This document shows positions 7,757 through 14,226 of a DNA stretch of 14,630 nt, one piece after another; position 1 is the stretch's first letter, and each line of letters starts with the position of its first letter. Source of the DNA: Bacteroides sp. Its GTDB lineage: Bacteria > Bacteroidota > Bacteroidia > Bacteroidales > Bacteroidaceae. Made by a program: the position numbers and the translations under genes. Below the pieces are notes generated by a model. The model worked only from the letters and a program-made list of their open reading frames with translations, searched no databases and was not told where the DNA came from. The DNA is taken from positions 1 through 14,630 of the forward strand of contig JAFYML010000240.1 in assembly GCA_017556595.1 (NCBI GenBank), read 5' to 3'.

Positions 7757-8944
7757 TTATTTAAGTACGTCTAATTCTTTACCTACTTTGATAAATGCAT
7801 TGATACATTTATCAAGGTGTTCGCGGTTGTGTCCGGCTGATAGTTGTACACGGATACGTGCTTCTCCCTTAGGCACAACGGGATAGTAGAAGCCGGTTAC
7901 ATAGATACCTTCTTCTTGCATACGTGAGGCATATACTTGAGAGAGTTTTGCATCGTATAGCATCACGGCACAGATAGCACTTTGTGTAGGCTTGATATCG
8001 AAACCTGCTTCGGTCATTTTATCGCGGAAGTAGTTTACGTTTTCTACCAACTTGTCGTGCAATTCGTTGCTCTCGTCCAACATCTTGAACACTTCAATGC
8101 TTGCTCCGATTACTGCCGGTGCTACAGAGTTTGAGAAGAGGTAAGGTCTGCTTCGTTGACGCAACAAGTCAATAATCTCTTTCTTACCAGTAGTGAAACC
8201 ACCCATTGCTCCACCAAAGGCTTTTCCTAAAGTGCCGGTATAGATATCTACGCGTTCGTAGGTGTTGTACAATTCGCTGTCTCCGTGTCCGGTAGGACCA
8301 ACAACACCAGCCGAGTGCGATTCATCTACCATTACCAATGCATCGTATTTTTCGGCCAAGTCGCAAATCTTGTCAACAGGTGCTACGTTACCATCCATAG
8401 AGAATACGCCATCGGTTACAATGATGCGGAAGCGTTGTGCTTGTGCTTCTTGCAAGCATTTTTCCAACTCTTCCATGTTGGCATTGGCATAGCGGTATCG
8501 CTTAGCTTTGCATAGACGTACACCATCAATGATAGAGGCGTGGTTCAAAGCATCGGAGATGATGGCATCTTCTTCGGTAAATAATGGTTCGAACACACCA
8601 CCATTGGCATCGAAGCATGCGGCATAGAGAATGGTGTCTTCTGTGTGGAAGTATTTTGAAATAGCTTCTTCAAGTTGCTTGTGAATGTCTTGTGTACCGC
8701 AAATGAAACGTACCGATGACATTCCATAGCCGCGTTCTTCCATCATTTTCGAGGCGGCTTTTATTAAACGTGGGTGATTGGATAGGCCTAAATAGTTGTT
8801 TGCACAAAAATTCAGCACTTCTTTTCCATTTACGTCAATCACAGCTTGTTGTGGGCTTTCAATCAAGCGTTCGCTCTTATAAAGTCCGGCTTCTTTAATC
8901 TCGGCAAGCGTGTTGCAAAGGTGTGTTTTTAGTTTTCCGTACAT
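7757..8944 (-). CDS. kbl: Glycine C-acetyltransferase (2-amino-3-ketobutyrate CoA ligase)
   Basis: KBL splits 2-amino-3-ketobutyrate with CoA to give glycine and acetyl-CoA, the second step of threonine degradation. The 395-residue protein is an alpha-oxoamine synthase of fold type I. Visible motifs are FCANNYLGLSNHP (47-59), GYGMSSVRFICGT (72-84), the PLP-contacting VDESHSAG (206-213) and the Schiff-base lysine K241 in TGTLGKAFGG. The length is within a few residues of E. coli Kbl, and the start MYGKL aligns with that family. Relatives such as serine palmitoyltransferase or BioF share the fold, but the FICGTQ motif and the divergent neighbour, a threonine dehydrogenase, favour Kbl. Confidence 0.95.
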   Translation of the reverse strand: MYGKLKTHLCNTLAEIKEAGLYKSERLIESPQQAVIDVNGKEVLNFCANNYLGLSNHPRLIKAASKMMEERGYGMSSVRFICGTQDIHKQLEEAISKYFHTEDTILYAACFDANGGVFEPLFTEEDAIISDALNHASIIDGVRLCKAKRYRYANANMEELEKCLQEAQAQRFRIIVTDGVFSMDGNVAPVDKICDLAEKYDALVMVDESHSAGVVGPTGHGDSELYNTYERVDIYTGTLGKAFGGAMGGFTTGKKEIIDLLRQRSRPYLFSNSVAPAVIGASIEVFKMLDESNELHDKLVENVNYFRDKMTEAGFDIKPTQSAICAVMLYDAKLSQVYASRMQEEGIYVTGFYYPVVPKGEARIRVQLSAGHNREHLDKCINAFIKVGKELDVLK

Positions 8945-9002
8945 AGCTATTTTACTTATGATTTATACTTTTTAGTTTAGGATAGGCAAAGTACATGATT
9001 TT

Positions 9003-9019
9003 TATTGGAATTTCCAATA
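9003..9019. promoter_or_regulatory. Perfect palindrome in the kbl/tdh divergent intergenic region (candidate operator)
   Basis: TATTGGAA at 9003-9010 and TTCCAATA at 9012-9019 form a perfect 8-bp inverted repeat around one T. It lies 58 nt upstream of the kbl start and 32 nt upstream of the dehydrogenase -7 element, a position from which one dimeric regulator could control both genes. No regulator gene is nearby. Operator function is inference from symmetry and position. Confidence 0.5.
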
Positions 9020-9051
9020 GCAAACTGATAGAAAAATGAAAAAAAATGCAG

Positions 9052-9059
9052 TATCTTTG
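9052..9059 (+). promoter_or_regulatory. -7 element for the threonine dehydrogenase operon
   Basis: TATCTTTG is a perfect TAnnTTTG match, giving a predicted start near 9065 and a leader of about 30 nt before the ATG at 9097. No TTTG is found at the usual 19-21 nt upstream, which suggests dependence on an activator or a weak promoter. For kbl on the other strand only imperfect matches exist (8987-8993 and 9021-9028). Confidence 0.5.
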
Positions 9060-9096
9060 TGCGTCTAAATAATGTAACTATTAAAAAATCATTTGT

Positions 9097-10059
9097 ATGA
9101 AGAACATTTTGGTTATTGGCGCTACCGGTCAGATTGGTTCGGAGCTAACATTAGAGTTGCGTAAACGTTATGGTGACGATCATGTTGTTGCCGGATACAT
9201 CCCAAGTGCATTACCACAAGGTATATTGAAATCGTCGGGTCCTTCTGCTATTGCCGATGTGACCGATCGTCAATCGATAGAGGTTGTGTGCCGCCAATTT
9301 AAGATAGATACTATATATAATCTTGCAGCTTTACTTTCGGTTGTTGCCGAAAGTCGTCCGGCTATGGCATGGAAGATTGGTATTGATGGCTTGTGGAATG
9401 TGTTGGAAGTGGCTCGCGAATATAACTGTGCGGTGTTTACACCGAGTTCAATTGGCTCGTTTGGCGAAGCAACACCGCGCGTGAACACTCCACAAGATAC
9501 TATTCAACGCCCTCGTACTATGTATGGTGTAACAAAAGTGACTACTGAATTGTTAAGCGATTATTACTATACAAAATATGGAGTAGATACTCGTTCGGTG
9601 CGTTTCCCTGGTATTATCTCGAACGTAACTCCTCCGGGAGGTGGTACAACCGACTATGCCGTGGATATTTTCTATTCAGCGGTGAAGGGAGAGAAGTTTG
9701 TTTGTCCAATTAAGGAAGGTACTTTCATGGACATGATGTATATGCCCGATGCTATCAATGCCGCTATCTCGTTGATGGAGGCAGCACCAGCAAGATTGAA
9801 ACATAGAAATGCGTTTAATGTTACGGCAATGAGTTTCGATCCGGAAGGTATTTTCCAAGCCATTAAGAAGTATGTTCCCGATTTCGAGATGGAGTATTCG
9901 GTCGATCCTTTGAAACAATCAATTGCCGATAGTTGGCCAAATAGTTTGGACGACTCTTGCGCACGAAACGAATGGGATTGGCAACCTCAATTCGATTTGG
10001 ATTCGATGACCAAAGATATGTTGGAAAAGTTGCGTGTGAAGTTAAATATTAATCAATAA
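9097..10059 (+). CDS. tdh: L-threonine 3-dehydrogenase, short-chain dehydrogenase (epimerase-like) type
   Basis: The likely reaction is NAD-dependent oxidation of threonine to 2-amino-3-ketobutyrate. The 320-residue protein is an extended SDR: the NAD-binding glycine motif is GATGQIG (8-14), and the catalytic residues are S117/S118 in TPSSIGSFG, Y143 and K147 (YGVTK). The stretches TPRVNTPQDTIQRPRTMYG and GGGTTDYAVDIFY are typical, as I recall, of the UDP-galactose-epimerase-like threonine dehydrogenases found in Bacteroidetes and animals rather than the zinc-dependent E. coli Tdh. Placement back-to-back with kbl, whose enzyme consumes the unstable product, strongly supports this over a sugar epimerase. 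The lipoprotein gene starts 1 nt after the stop. Confidence 0.9.
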   Translation: MKNILVIGATGQIGSELTLELRKRYGDDHVVAGYIPSALPQGILKSSGPSAIADVTDRQSIEVVCRQFKIDTIYNLAALLSVVAESRPAMAWKIGIDGLWNVLEVAREYNCAVFTPSSIGSFGEATPRVNTPQDTIQRPRTMYGVTKVTTELLSDYYYTKYGVDTRSVRFPGIISNVTPPGGGTTDYAVDIFYSAVKGEKFVCPIKEGTFMDMMYMPDAINAAISLMEAAPARLKHRNAFNVTAMSFDPEGIFQAIKKYVPDFEMEYSVDPLKQSIADSWPNSLDDSCARNEWDWQPQFDLDSMTKDMLEKLRVKLNINQ

Positions 10060-10060
10060 A

Positions 10061-10927
10061 ATGAGTAGAATTCTTGCATTACTTATCTGTGTATTTGTTT
10101 TTTGCGGATGTAAGCAGCCGCAAAAAACGGAACAACAGAACAATCTGTTTGTCAATGGAGTGGTGGAGATAGATACCATTGATATCTCCTTGTCCGACTC
10201 ATTGCAAATGCAAGAAATCTTTGATGATAAAACATATCCTGAAGCGAAACAAATGCACGAATCATTCGATGATTTCTTAATTGCATTTGCTTCGGATTCA
10301 TTGCTACAAAAAGAACGGATTCTGTTTCCGTTGGATTATATCCACAATGGTGAAACCAACCAACTTTCTCAAGCATCGTGGAAGTACGATAACTTATTCC
10401 TTTTAGAAAGTTGTTATACATTACTCTTTGATAATGAAGATGATTTAGAAGCCTTTGGTGATACACTTCAAAGCGAAGTTTCGCTCGATTGGTATCTCTT
10501 AAATGAAGATGTTTGTAAACGTTTTCAGTTTGTTTCCGAACAAGGCATGTGGTCATTAAAACGGATAATAGAACAAAACCGAAAGAAAACGAAAAACGAT
10601 TTTGTCGATTTCTATACTCGTTTTGTGAACGATAGTATTTATCAACGAAATCACATTTGTTTACCATTGGAATATGTAACATTGGATCCTGACGATGAAT
10701 TTTCAATATTGGAAACGTCGTTGGATATTGAACAATGGTTTGCTTTCCAACCGCTTTTGCCCATAACCTACTTGTCGAATATAGATTATGGACAACAAAA
10801 CGAGGAAGCATCGCCAATAAAAATATTGCGTGTAAATGGGATAGGGAATGGCTACACCAATGTGTACTATTTCAGACGTTTGTCTAATGAATGGGAATTG
10901 TATCGCTACGAAGATACAAGTATGTAA
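10061..10927 (+). CDS. Lipoprotein with two tandem DUF4348-like domains, function unknown
   Basis: The 288-residue product starts with a short signal peptide (hydrophobic residues 4-16) and an FCGC lipobox, so C17 would be the lipidated residue. A polar linker rich in Q, K and N follows. Two related domains are visible. FDDFLIAFASDS at 69-80 aligns without gaps to FVDFYTRFVNDS at 181-192, and the match runs on through residues 93 and 205 with 11 of 25 identical, including Q83/Q195, I87/I199, P90-L91/P202-L203 and Y93/Y205. Near the domain ends WSLKR (164-168) matches WELYR (278-282). I recall such sequences as DUF4348 Bacteroides lipoproteins, possibly of NTF2-like fold, but this is not certain. 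It is expressed with tdh (1-nt gap) and the hydrolase gene downstream (17-nt gap). No catalytic motif is recognised. Confidence 0.85.
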   Translation: MSRILALLICVFVFCGCKQPQKTEQQNNLFVNGVVEIDTIDISLSDSLQMQEIFDDKTYPEAKQMHESFDDFLIAFASDSLLQKERILFPLDYIHNGETNQLSQASWKYDNLFLLESCYTLLFDNEDDLEAFGDTLQSEVSLDWYLLNEDVCKRFQFVSEQGMWSLKRIIEQNRKKTKNDFVDFYTRFVNDSIYQRNHICLPLEYVTLDPDDEFSILETSLDIEQWFAFQPLLPITYLSNIDYGQQNEEASPIKILRVNGIGNGYTNVYYFRRLSNEWELYRYEDTSM

Positions 10928-10944
10928 CGTTTAAGCATAGGAAA

Positions 10945-11712
10945 ATGAAGTTGCAAATATTAGGAAGTGGCACTTCAACGGGAGTACCCGAAATAGGTTG
11001 TAATTGTGCCGTATGTACATCGAACGATGTTCGCGATAAGCGCTTGCGAACATCAGCTTTGCTACATACCGATAATGAACATATCCTAATAGATTGCGGG
11101 CCAGATTTTCGTGAGCAAATGTTGCGTTTGGATACTTTTCATAAACTTGATGCCGTTTTGCTAACGCACGAACATTACGACCATGTAGGTGGCATAGACG
11201 ACTTGCGACCTTTTTGTAAATTTGGCGAAATACCTGTTGTTGCCGATGACTATGCCGCAACCCATCTGAAGGAGCGAATGCCATATTGTTTTGGTGAGAA
11301 TTTATATCCAGGTGTGCCTCGGATTTTTCTTCAAGTAGCAACACCGGGCGATGCGTTCAAGATTGGTGAAACTACCATTTACCCCATACAAGTGATGCAT
11401 GGTAAATTACCAATATTAGGATATCGCATAGGCGCTTTGGGATATGTAACCGACATGACTTCTATGCCGGAAGAATCATACCGAATGCTCGATGGAGTAG
11501 ATGTGTTGGTAATCAATGCTTTGCGAACGAAACCTCATCCTACGCATCAAAGCATTGATGAAGCTATAGAAACCGCTAAACGCATCGGTGCAAAGGAAAC
11601 CTATTTTATTCACATGAGCCATCATGCAGGTTTGCATGCTGAAGCTACAAAGCAACTACCTCCGCACATTCATTTCGCTTTCGATGGTTTGGAAATAACT
11701 ATTAAGGAATAA
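10945..11712 (+). CDS. PhnP-like metallo-beta-lactamase-fold hydrolase
   Basis: The 255-residue protein has the metallo-beta-lactamase dinuclear zinc site: H75, H77, D79, H80 (THEHYDHVGG), H152, D170 and H223. It also has the PhnP structural zinc site: C19, C21 and C24 in GCNCAVC near the N-terminus and H226 in HMSHH. The ending FDGLEI also resembles PhnP, whose known role is hydrolysis of phosphoribosyl cyclic phosphate in phosphonate breakdown. No C-P lyase genes are here, so the substrate is more likely another cyclic phosphate or phosphodiester. The ATG at 10945 is chosen because the beta strand KLQILGSGTSTGVP begins there; an upstream ATG at 10891 lies inside the lipoprotein gene and adds 18 unrelated residues. 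Confidence 0.85.
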   Translation: MKLQILGSGTSTGVPEIGCNCAVCTSNDVRDKRLRTSALLHTDNEHILIDCGPDFREQMLRLDTFHKLDAVLLTHEHYDHVGGIDDLRPFCKFGEIPVVADDYAATHLKERMPYCFGENLYPGVPRIFLQVATPGDAFKIGETTIYPIQVMHGKLPILGYRIGALGYVTDMTSMPEESYRMLDGVDVLVINALRTKPHPTHQSIDEAIETAKRIGAKETYFIHMSHHAGLHAEATKQLPPHIHFAFDGLEITIKE

Positions 11713-11743
11713 AAAAGAGGATGACTATAAGTCATCCTCTTTT
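11713..11743. terminator. Bidirectional terminator between the MBL hydrolase and DUF3127 genes
   Basis: AAAAGAGGATGAC (11713-11725) pairs perfectly with GTCATCCTCTTTT (11731-11743), with one further T-A pair and an ATA loop. T-tracts on both strands let it serve both convergent genes. It starts directly after the hydrolase stop codon. Confidence 0.9.
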
Positions 11744-11751
11744 GTTTCTTC

Positions 11752-12123
11752 TTAGAATGGAAGATCATCGTTCGCATCACCGGCAAGGAAGTCGGGAGCT
11801 GCGGTTGGTGCTGGTGGAGGTGGTACTCCTTGTCCGTTGTCGGTAGGTGCGCTACCGGCACGTTCTACTTTCCATGCACGGATGGAGTTGAACCAACGAT
11901 CTTGCCATTGACGCGCATCAATGTCGAAAGAAACGGTTAGTTCTTCGCCCATTTGAATGTTGAATTGTTCAATTTTATCTGCACCAAAAACATCAAAACA
12001 CATTCTACGAGGGTATTGTCCGTGGTCTTCGATGACATATTCTTGCACTTTCCACTCGTTGCCCGATTTTGAAACTCCGCCTCTTTGCGGTAGTATAGCG
12101 ATAATTTTTCCAGTAAATTCCAT
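11752..12123 (-). CDS. DUF3127 protein with SSB-like acidic C-terminus
   Basis: The 123-residue protein belongs, by recalled sequence, to DUF3127, a small Bacteroidetes family. Residues 1-88 (MEFTGKIIAILPQRGG through IRAWKVER) look like a compact all-beta domain, plausibly an OB fold. Residues 89-115 are a flexible linker rich in P, A and G, including PPPP. The protein ends GDANDDLPF, resembling the acidic, Phe-ending tip of single-strand DNA-binding protein. The start is ATG at 12123; the frame stays open to 12168, but MEFTGK is the family start and the extra 15 residues would cover the likely promoter region. DNA binding and partner recruitment are inference. Confidence 0.8.
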   Translation of the reverse strand: MEFTGKIIAILPQRGGVSKSGNEWKVQEYVIEDHGQYPRRMCFDVFGADKIEQFNIQMGEELTVSFDIDARQWQDRWFNSIRAWKVERAGSAPTDNGQGVPPPPAPTAAPDFLAGDANDDLPF

Positions 12124-12146
12124 ATTGTTTTGTTTTAATAATGGTG

Positions 12147-12154
12147 CGAAGTTA
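12147..12154 (-). promoter_or_regulatory. Possible -7 element for the DUF3127 gene
   Basis: The minus strand reads TAACTTCG, one mismatch from TAnnTTTG, 24 nt upstream of the ATG. No -33 element is found at the usual distance (CAAA at 12166-12169 is too close), so this is a weak call. Confidence 0.3.
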
Positions 12155-12207
12155 CGATTTTTTAGCAAAATTCCTTCAATAAAAAGGTTATTTTCTTAAA
12201 ATATTTC

Positions 12208-12238
12208 TTTGTGGAAGGAAATACTTTTGTTATTTTTG
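12208..12238 (+). promoter_or_regulatory. Promoter for the dnaN operon
   Basis: TTTG (12208-12211), a 19-nt spacer and TATTTTTG (12231-12238) match the Bacteroidetes primary sigma consensus exactly. The predicted start near 12244 leaves a leader of about 55 nt. A second TAnnTTTG (TACTTTTG, 12222-12229) overlaps the spacer but has no -33 partner at the right distance. Confidence 0.8.
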
Positions 12239-12300
12239 TCGGTTACTAATATAATAGGTGTAATTAGAATAAATAATATAAAATTAAATAGTATAGCTTT

Positions 12301-13425
12301 ATGAAATTTACAGTATCAAGTTCGGCTCTTTTTGGCCATTTGCAAGCCATCAGCCGTGTTATCAATTCGAAAAATGCGTTGCCTATTTTGGATTGTTTTT
12401 TGTTTGAAATTCAAGATGGTTTGCTGACCATTACTGTTTCTGATAGCGAAACAACAATGGTTACTTCTGTTGAAGTTAACGATAGCGATATGAATGGTCG
12501 TTTTGCCGTTACGGCAAGAACATTGCTTGATGCGTTGAAGGAAATCCCAGAACAACCATTGGCTTTCCAAGTAAATTTGGATACGTTGGAAATTACTGTT
12601 CAATATCAAAATGGTAAATATAGCTTGATGGGCCAACATGCTGATGAATTCCCTTTGTCGGCTAAGTTGAGCGACAACAATGTAAAGGTTGAATTGGATG
12701 CACAAGTATTGCTTAATGGTATTAACCGTGCATTGTTTGCAACTGCTGATGACGAGTTGCGTCCTACCATGAATGGTATCTACTTTGATATTACTACCGA
12801 CGATATTACGATGGTTGCATCGGATGGCCATAAATTGGTACGTTGCAAGACTGTAGCTGCTAAGGGTGATGAGCGTGCTGCATTTATCCTTCCCAAAAAG
12901 CCTGCTAACTTGTTGAAAAACTTGTTGGGTAAGGAGCAAGGACAAGTAACCATTGCTTTCGATGAACGTAATGCAATGTTTACACTCGAAGGATACAAGA
13001 TGGTGTGCCGTTTGATTGAAGGTCGCTATCCTAACTACAATGCGGTTATTCCTCAAAACAATCCTTATAAAGTAACTATCGATCGTCAATTGATGTTGGG
13101 TGCTTTGCGTCGTGTATCTATTTTCTCGTCACAGGCAAGCAGCTTAATTAAATTGCGTTTGCAAGATAATCAAATCATCATTTCTGCACAAGATATCGAC
13201 TTCTCTACATCGGCAGAAGAAACATTGGTTTGCCAATACGTAGGCAATCCAATGAGCATTGGCTTCAAATCGACATTCTTGATTGATATATTGAATAATA
13301 TTTCATCTTCGGAAGTTATCGTTGAATTGGCCGATCCTTCTCGCGCAGGTGTTATTATTCCTGCCGAACAAGTTGAGAATGAAGATCTTTTGATGTTGCT
13401 TATGCCAATGATGCTGAATGATTAA
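12301..13425 (+). CDS. dnaN: DNA polymerase III beta subunit (sliding clamp)
   Basis: DnaN forms the dimeric ring that holds the replicative polymerase on DNA. The 374-residue length fits the family, which has three repeated clamp folds of about 120 residues each. Recognisable segments include KNALPILDCFLFE near the N-terminus, DELRPTMNGIYFDI and VASDGHKL in the middle domain, EGRYPNYNAVIP opening the third, and the C-terminal LLMLLMPMML replacing the usual MPM(R/T)L end that forms part of the partner-binding pocket. There is no dnaA or recF beside it; instead the exonuclease gene follows after 17 nt, so this is not the classical origin-proximal dnaA-dnaN arrangement. Confidence 0.97.
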   Translation: MKFTVSSSALFGHLQAISRVINSKNALPILDCFLFEIQDGLLTITVSDSETTMVTSVEVNDSDMNGRFAVTARTLLDALKEIPEQPLAFQVNLDTLEITVQYQNGKYSLMGQHADEFPLSAKLSDNNVKVELDAQVLLNGINRALFATADDELRPTMNGIYFDITTDDITMVASDGHKLVRCKTVAAKGDERAAFILPKKPANLLKNLLGKEQGQVTIAFDERNAMFTLEGYKMVCRLIEGRYPNYNAVIPQNNPYKVTIDRQLMLGALRRVSIFSSQASSLIKLRLQDNQIIISAQDIDFSTSAEETLVCQYVGNPMSIGFKSTFLIDILNNISSSEVIVELADPSRAGVIIPAEQVENEDLLMLLMPMMLND

Positions 13426-13442
13426 TTAAAAGAATCATAGGT

Positions 13443-14213
13443 ATGAAACTGAATTTAAAGAACCCGATTGTTTTTTTCGATTTAGAGACAACAGGTACAA
13501 ATATCATCACCGATAGGATTGTCGAGATTTGTTATCTGAAGGTGTATCCTAATGGAAATGAAGAATCGAAAACATTGCGCATAAATCCAGGTATGCATAT
13601 ACCGGAAGCGGCATCGGCGGTACATGGTATTTATGATGCCGATGTAGCCGATTGTCCTACCTTTAAAGAGGTCGCAAAAAATATTGCGAAAGAATTGGAA
13701 GGATGCGACTTGGCGGGTTTCAACTCAAATCGTTTTGATATTCCTTTGTTGGCCGAAGAATTCTTGCGTGCCGATGTGGATATTGACTTAGGACGTCGTA
13801 AATTCGTTGACGTGCAAGTAATCTTCCACAAAATGGAGCAACGCACATTGTCGGCTGCATACAAATTCTATTGCGATAAGGACTTGACCGATGCGCATAC
13901 TGCTGCGGCCGATACGCATGCCACTTACGAAGTGTTGCAAGCACAACTCGATCGCTATCCTGAATTGAAAAACGATATAAGCTATTTGTCTGATTATTCA
14001 AGTTTTAATAAAAATGCGGATTTTGCAGGACGTATTGTTTATGATGACAAAGGAGTAGAGCTATTCAATTTTGGTAAGTATAAAGGCATGCCGGTTGTTG
14101 AGGTGTTAAGACGCGATCCCGGTTATTATAGCTGGGTGCTGAATAGTGACTTTTCGCTAAACACCAAATCGGTGCTGACAAAAATACGCTTAAGAGCGTT
14201 TACTGAAAAATAA
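13443..14213 (+). CDS. DnaQ-family 3'-5' exonuclease with extra C-terminal domain
   Basis: The 256-residue protein starts with a DEDDh exonuclease domain (about 8-170). Exo I is FDLETTG (D13, E15), Exo II is the NSNRFD segment (D99), and Exo III is AHTAAADTHAT (H152, D157). It is a plausible proofreading (epsilon-type) or repair exonuclease. After a linker, residues 197-252 form a second small domain, LFNFGKYKGMPV through TKIRLRAF, resembling the DUF3820-type module seen at the end of some exonucleases. I see no clear QLxLF-type clamp-binding peptide. Co-transcription with dnaN (17-nt gap) favours work on the replication fork. Whether it is the replicative epsilon subunit cannot be decided from this window. 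Confidence 0.9.
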   Translation: MKLNLKNPIVFFDLETTGTNIITDRIVEICYLKVYPNGNEESKTLRINPGMHIPEAASAVHGIYDADVADCPTFKEVAKNIAKELEGCDLAGFNSNRFDIPLLAEEFLRADVDIDLGRRKFVDVQVIFHKMEQRTLSAAYKFYCDKDLTDAHTAAADTHATYEVLQAQLDRYPELKNDISYLSDYSSFNKNADFAGRIVYDDKGVELFNFGKYKGMPVVEVLRRDPGYYSWVLNSDFSLNTKSVLTKIRLRAFTEK

Positions 14214-14226
14214 TAAAGAATATTGC

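Noticed and set aside
10152..10817. 221-codon minus-strand frame inside the lipoprotein gene
   Set aside because: It is antisense to a gene with a clear signal peptide and duplicated domain; no promoter or family motif is seen, and it is low in glycine and rich in His and Arg as a shadow frame.
12124..12300. Replication origin next to dnaN
   Set aside because: No DnaA-box-like TTATCCACA cluster and no dnaA neighbour; the gap is explained by two divergent promoters.
12316..13089. Long open frame (257 codons) on the minus strand inside dnaN
   Set aside because: It is fully antisense to an unmistakable dnaN, has no recognisable domain, and its composition (many I, R, N, H, Q) is what codon complementarity of the real gene yields.
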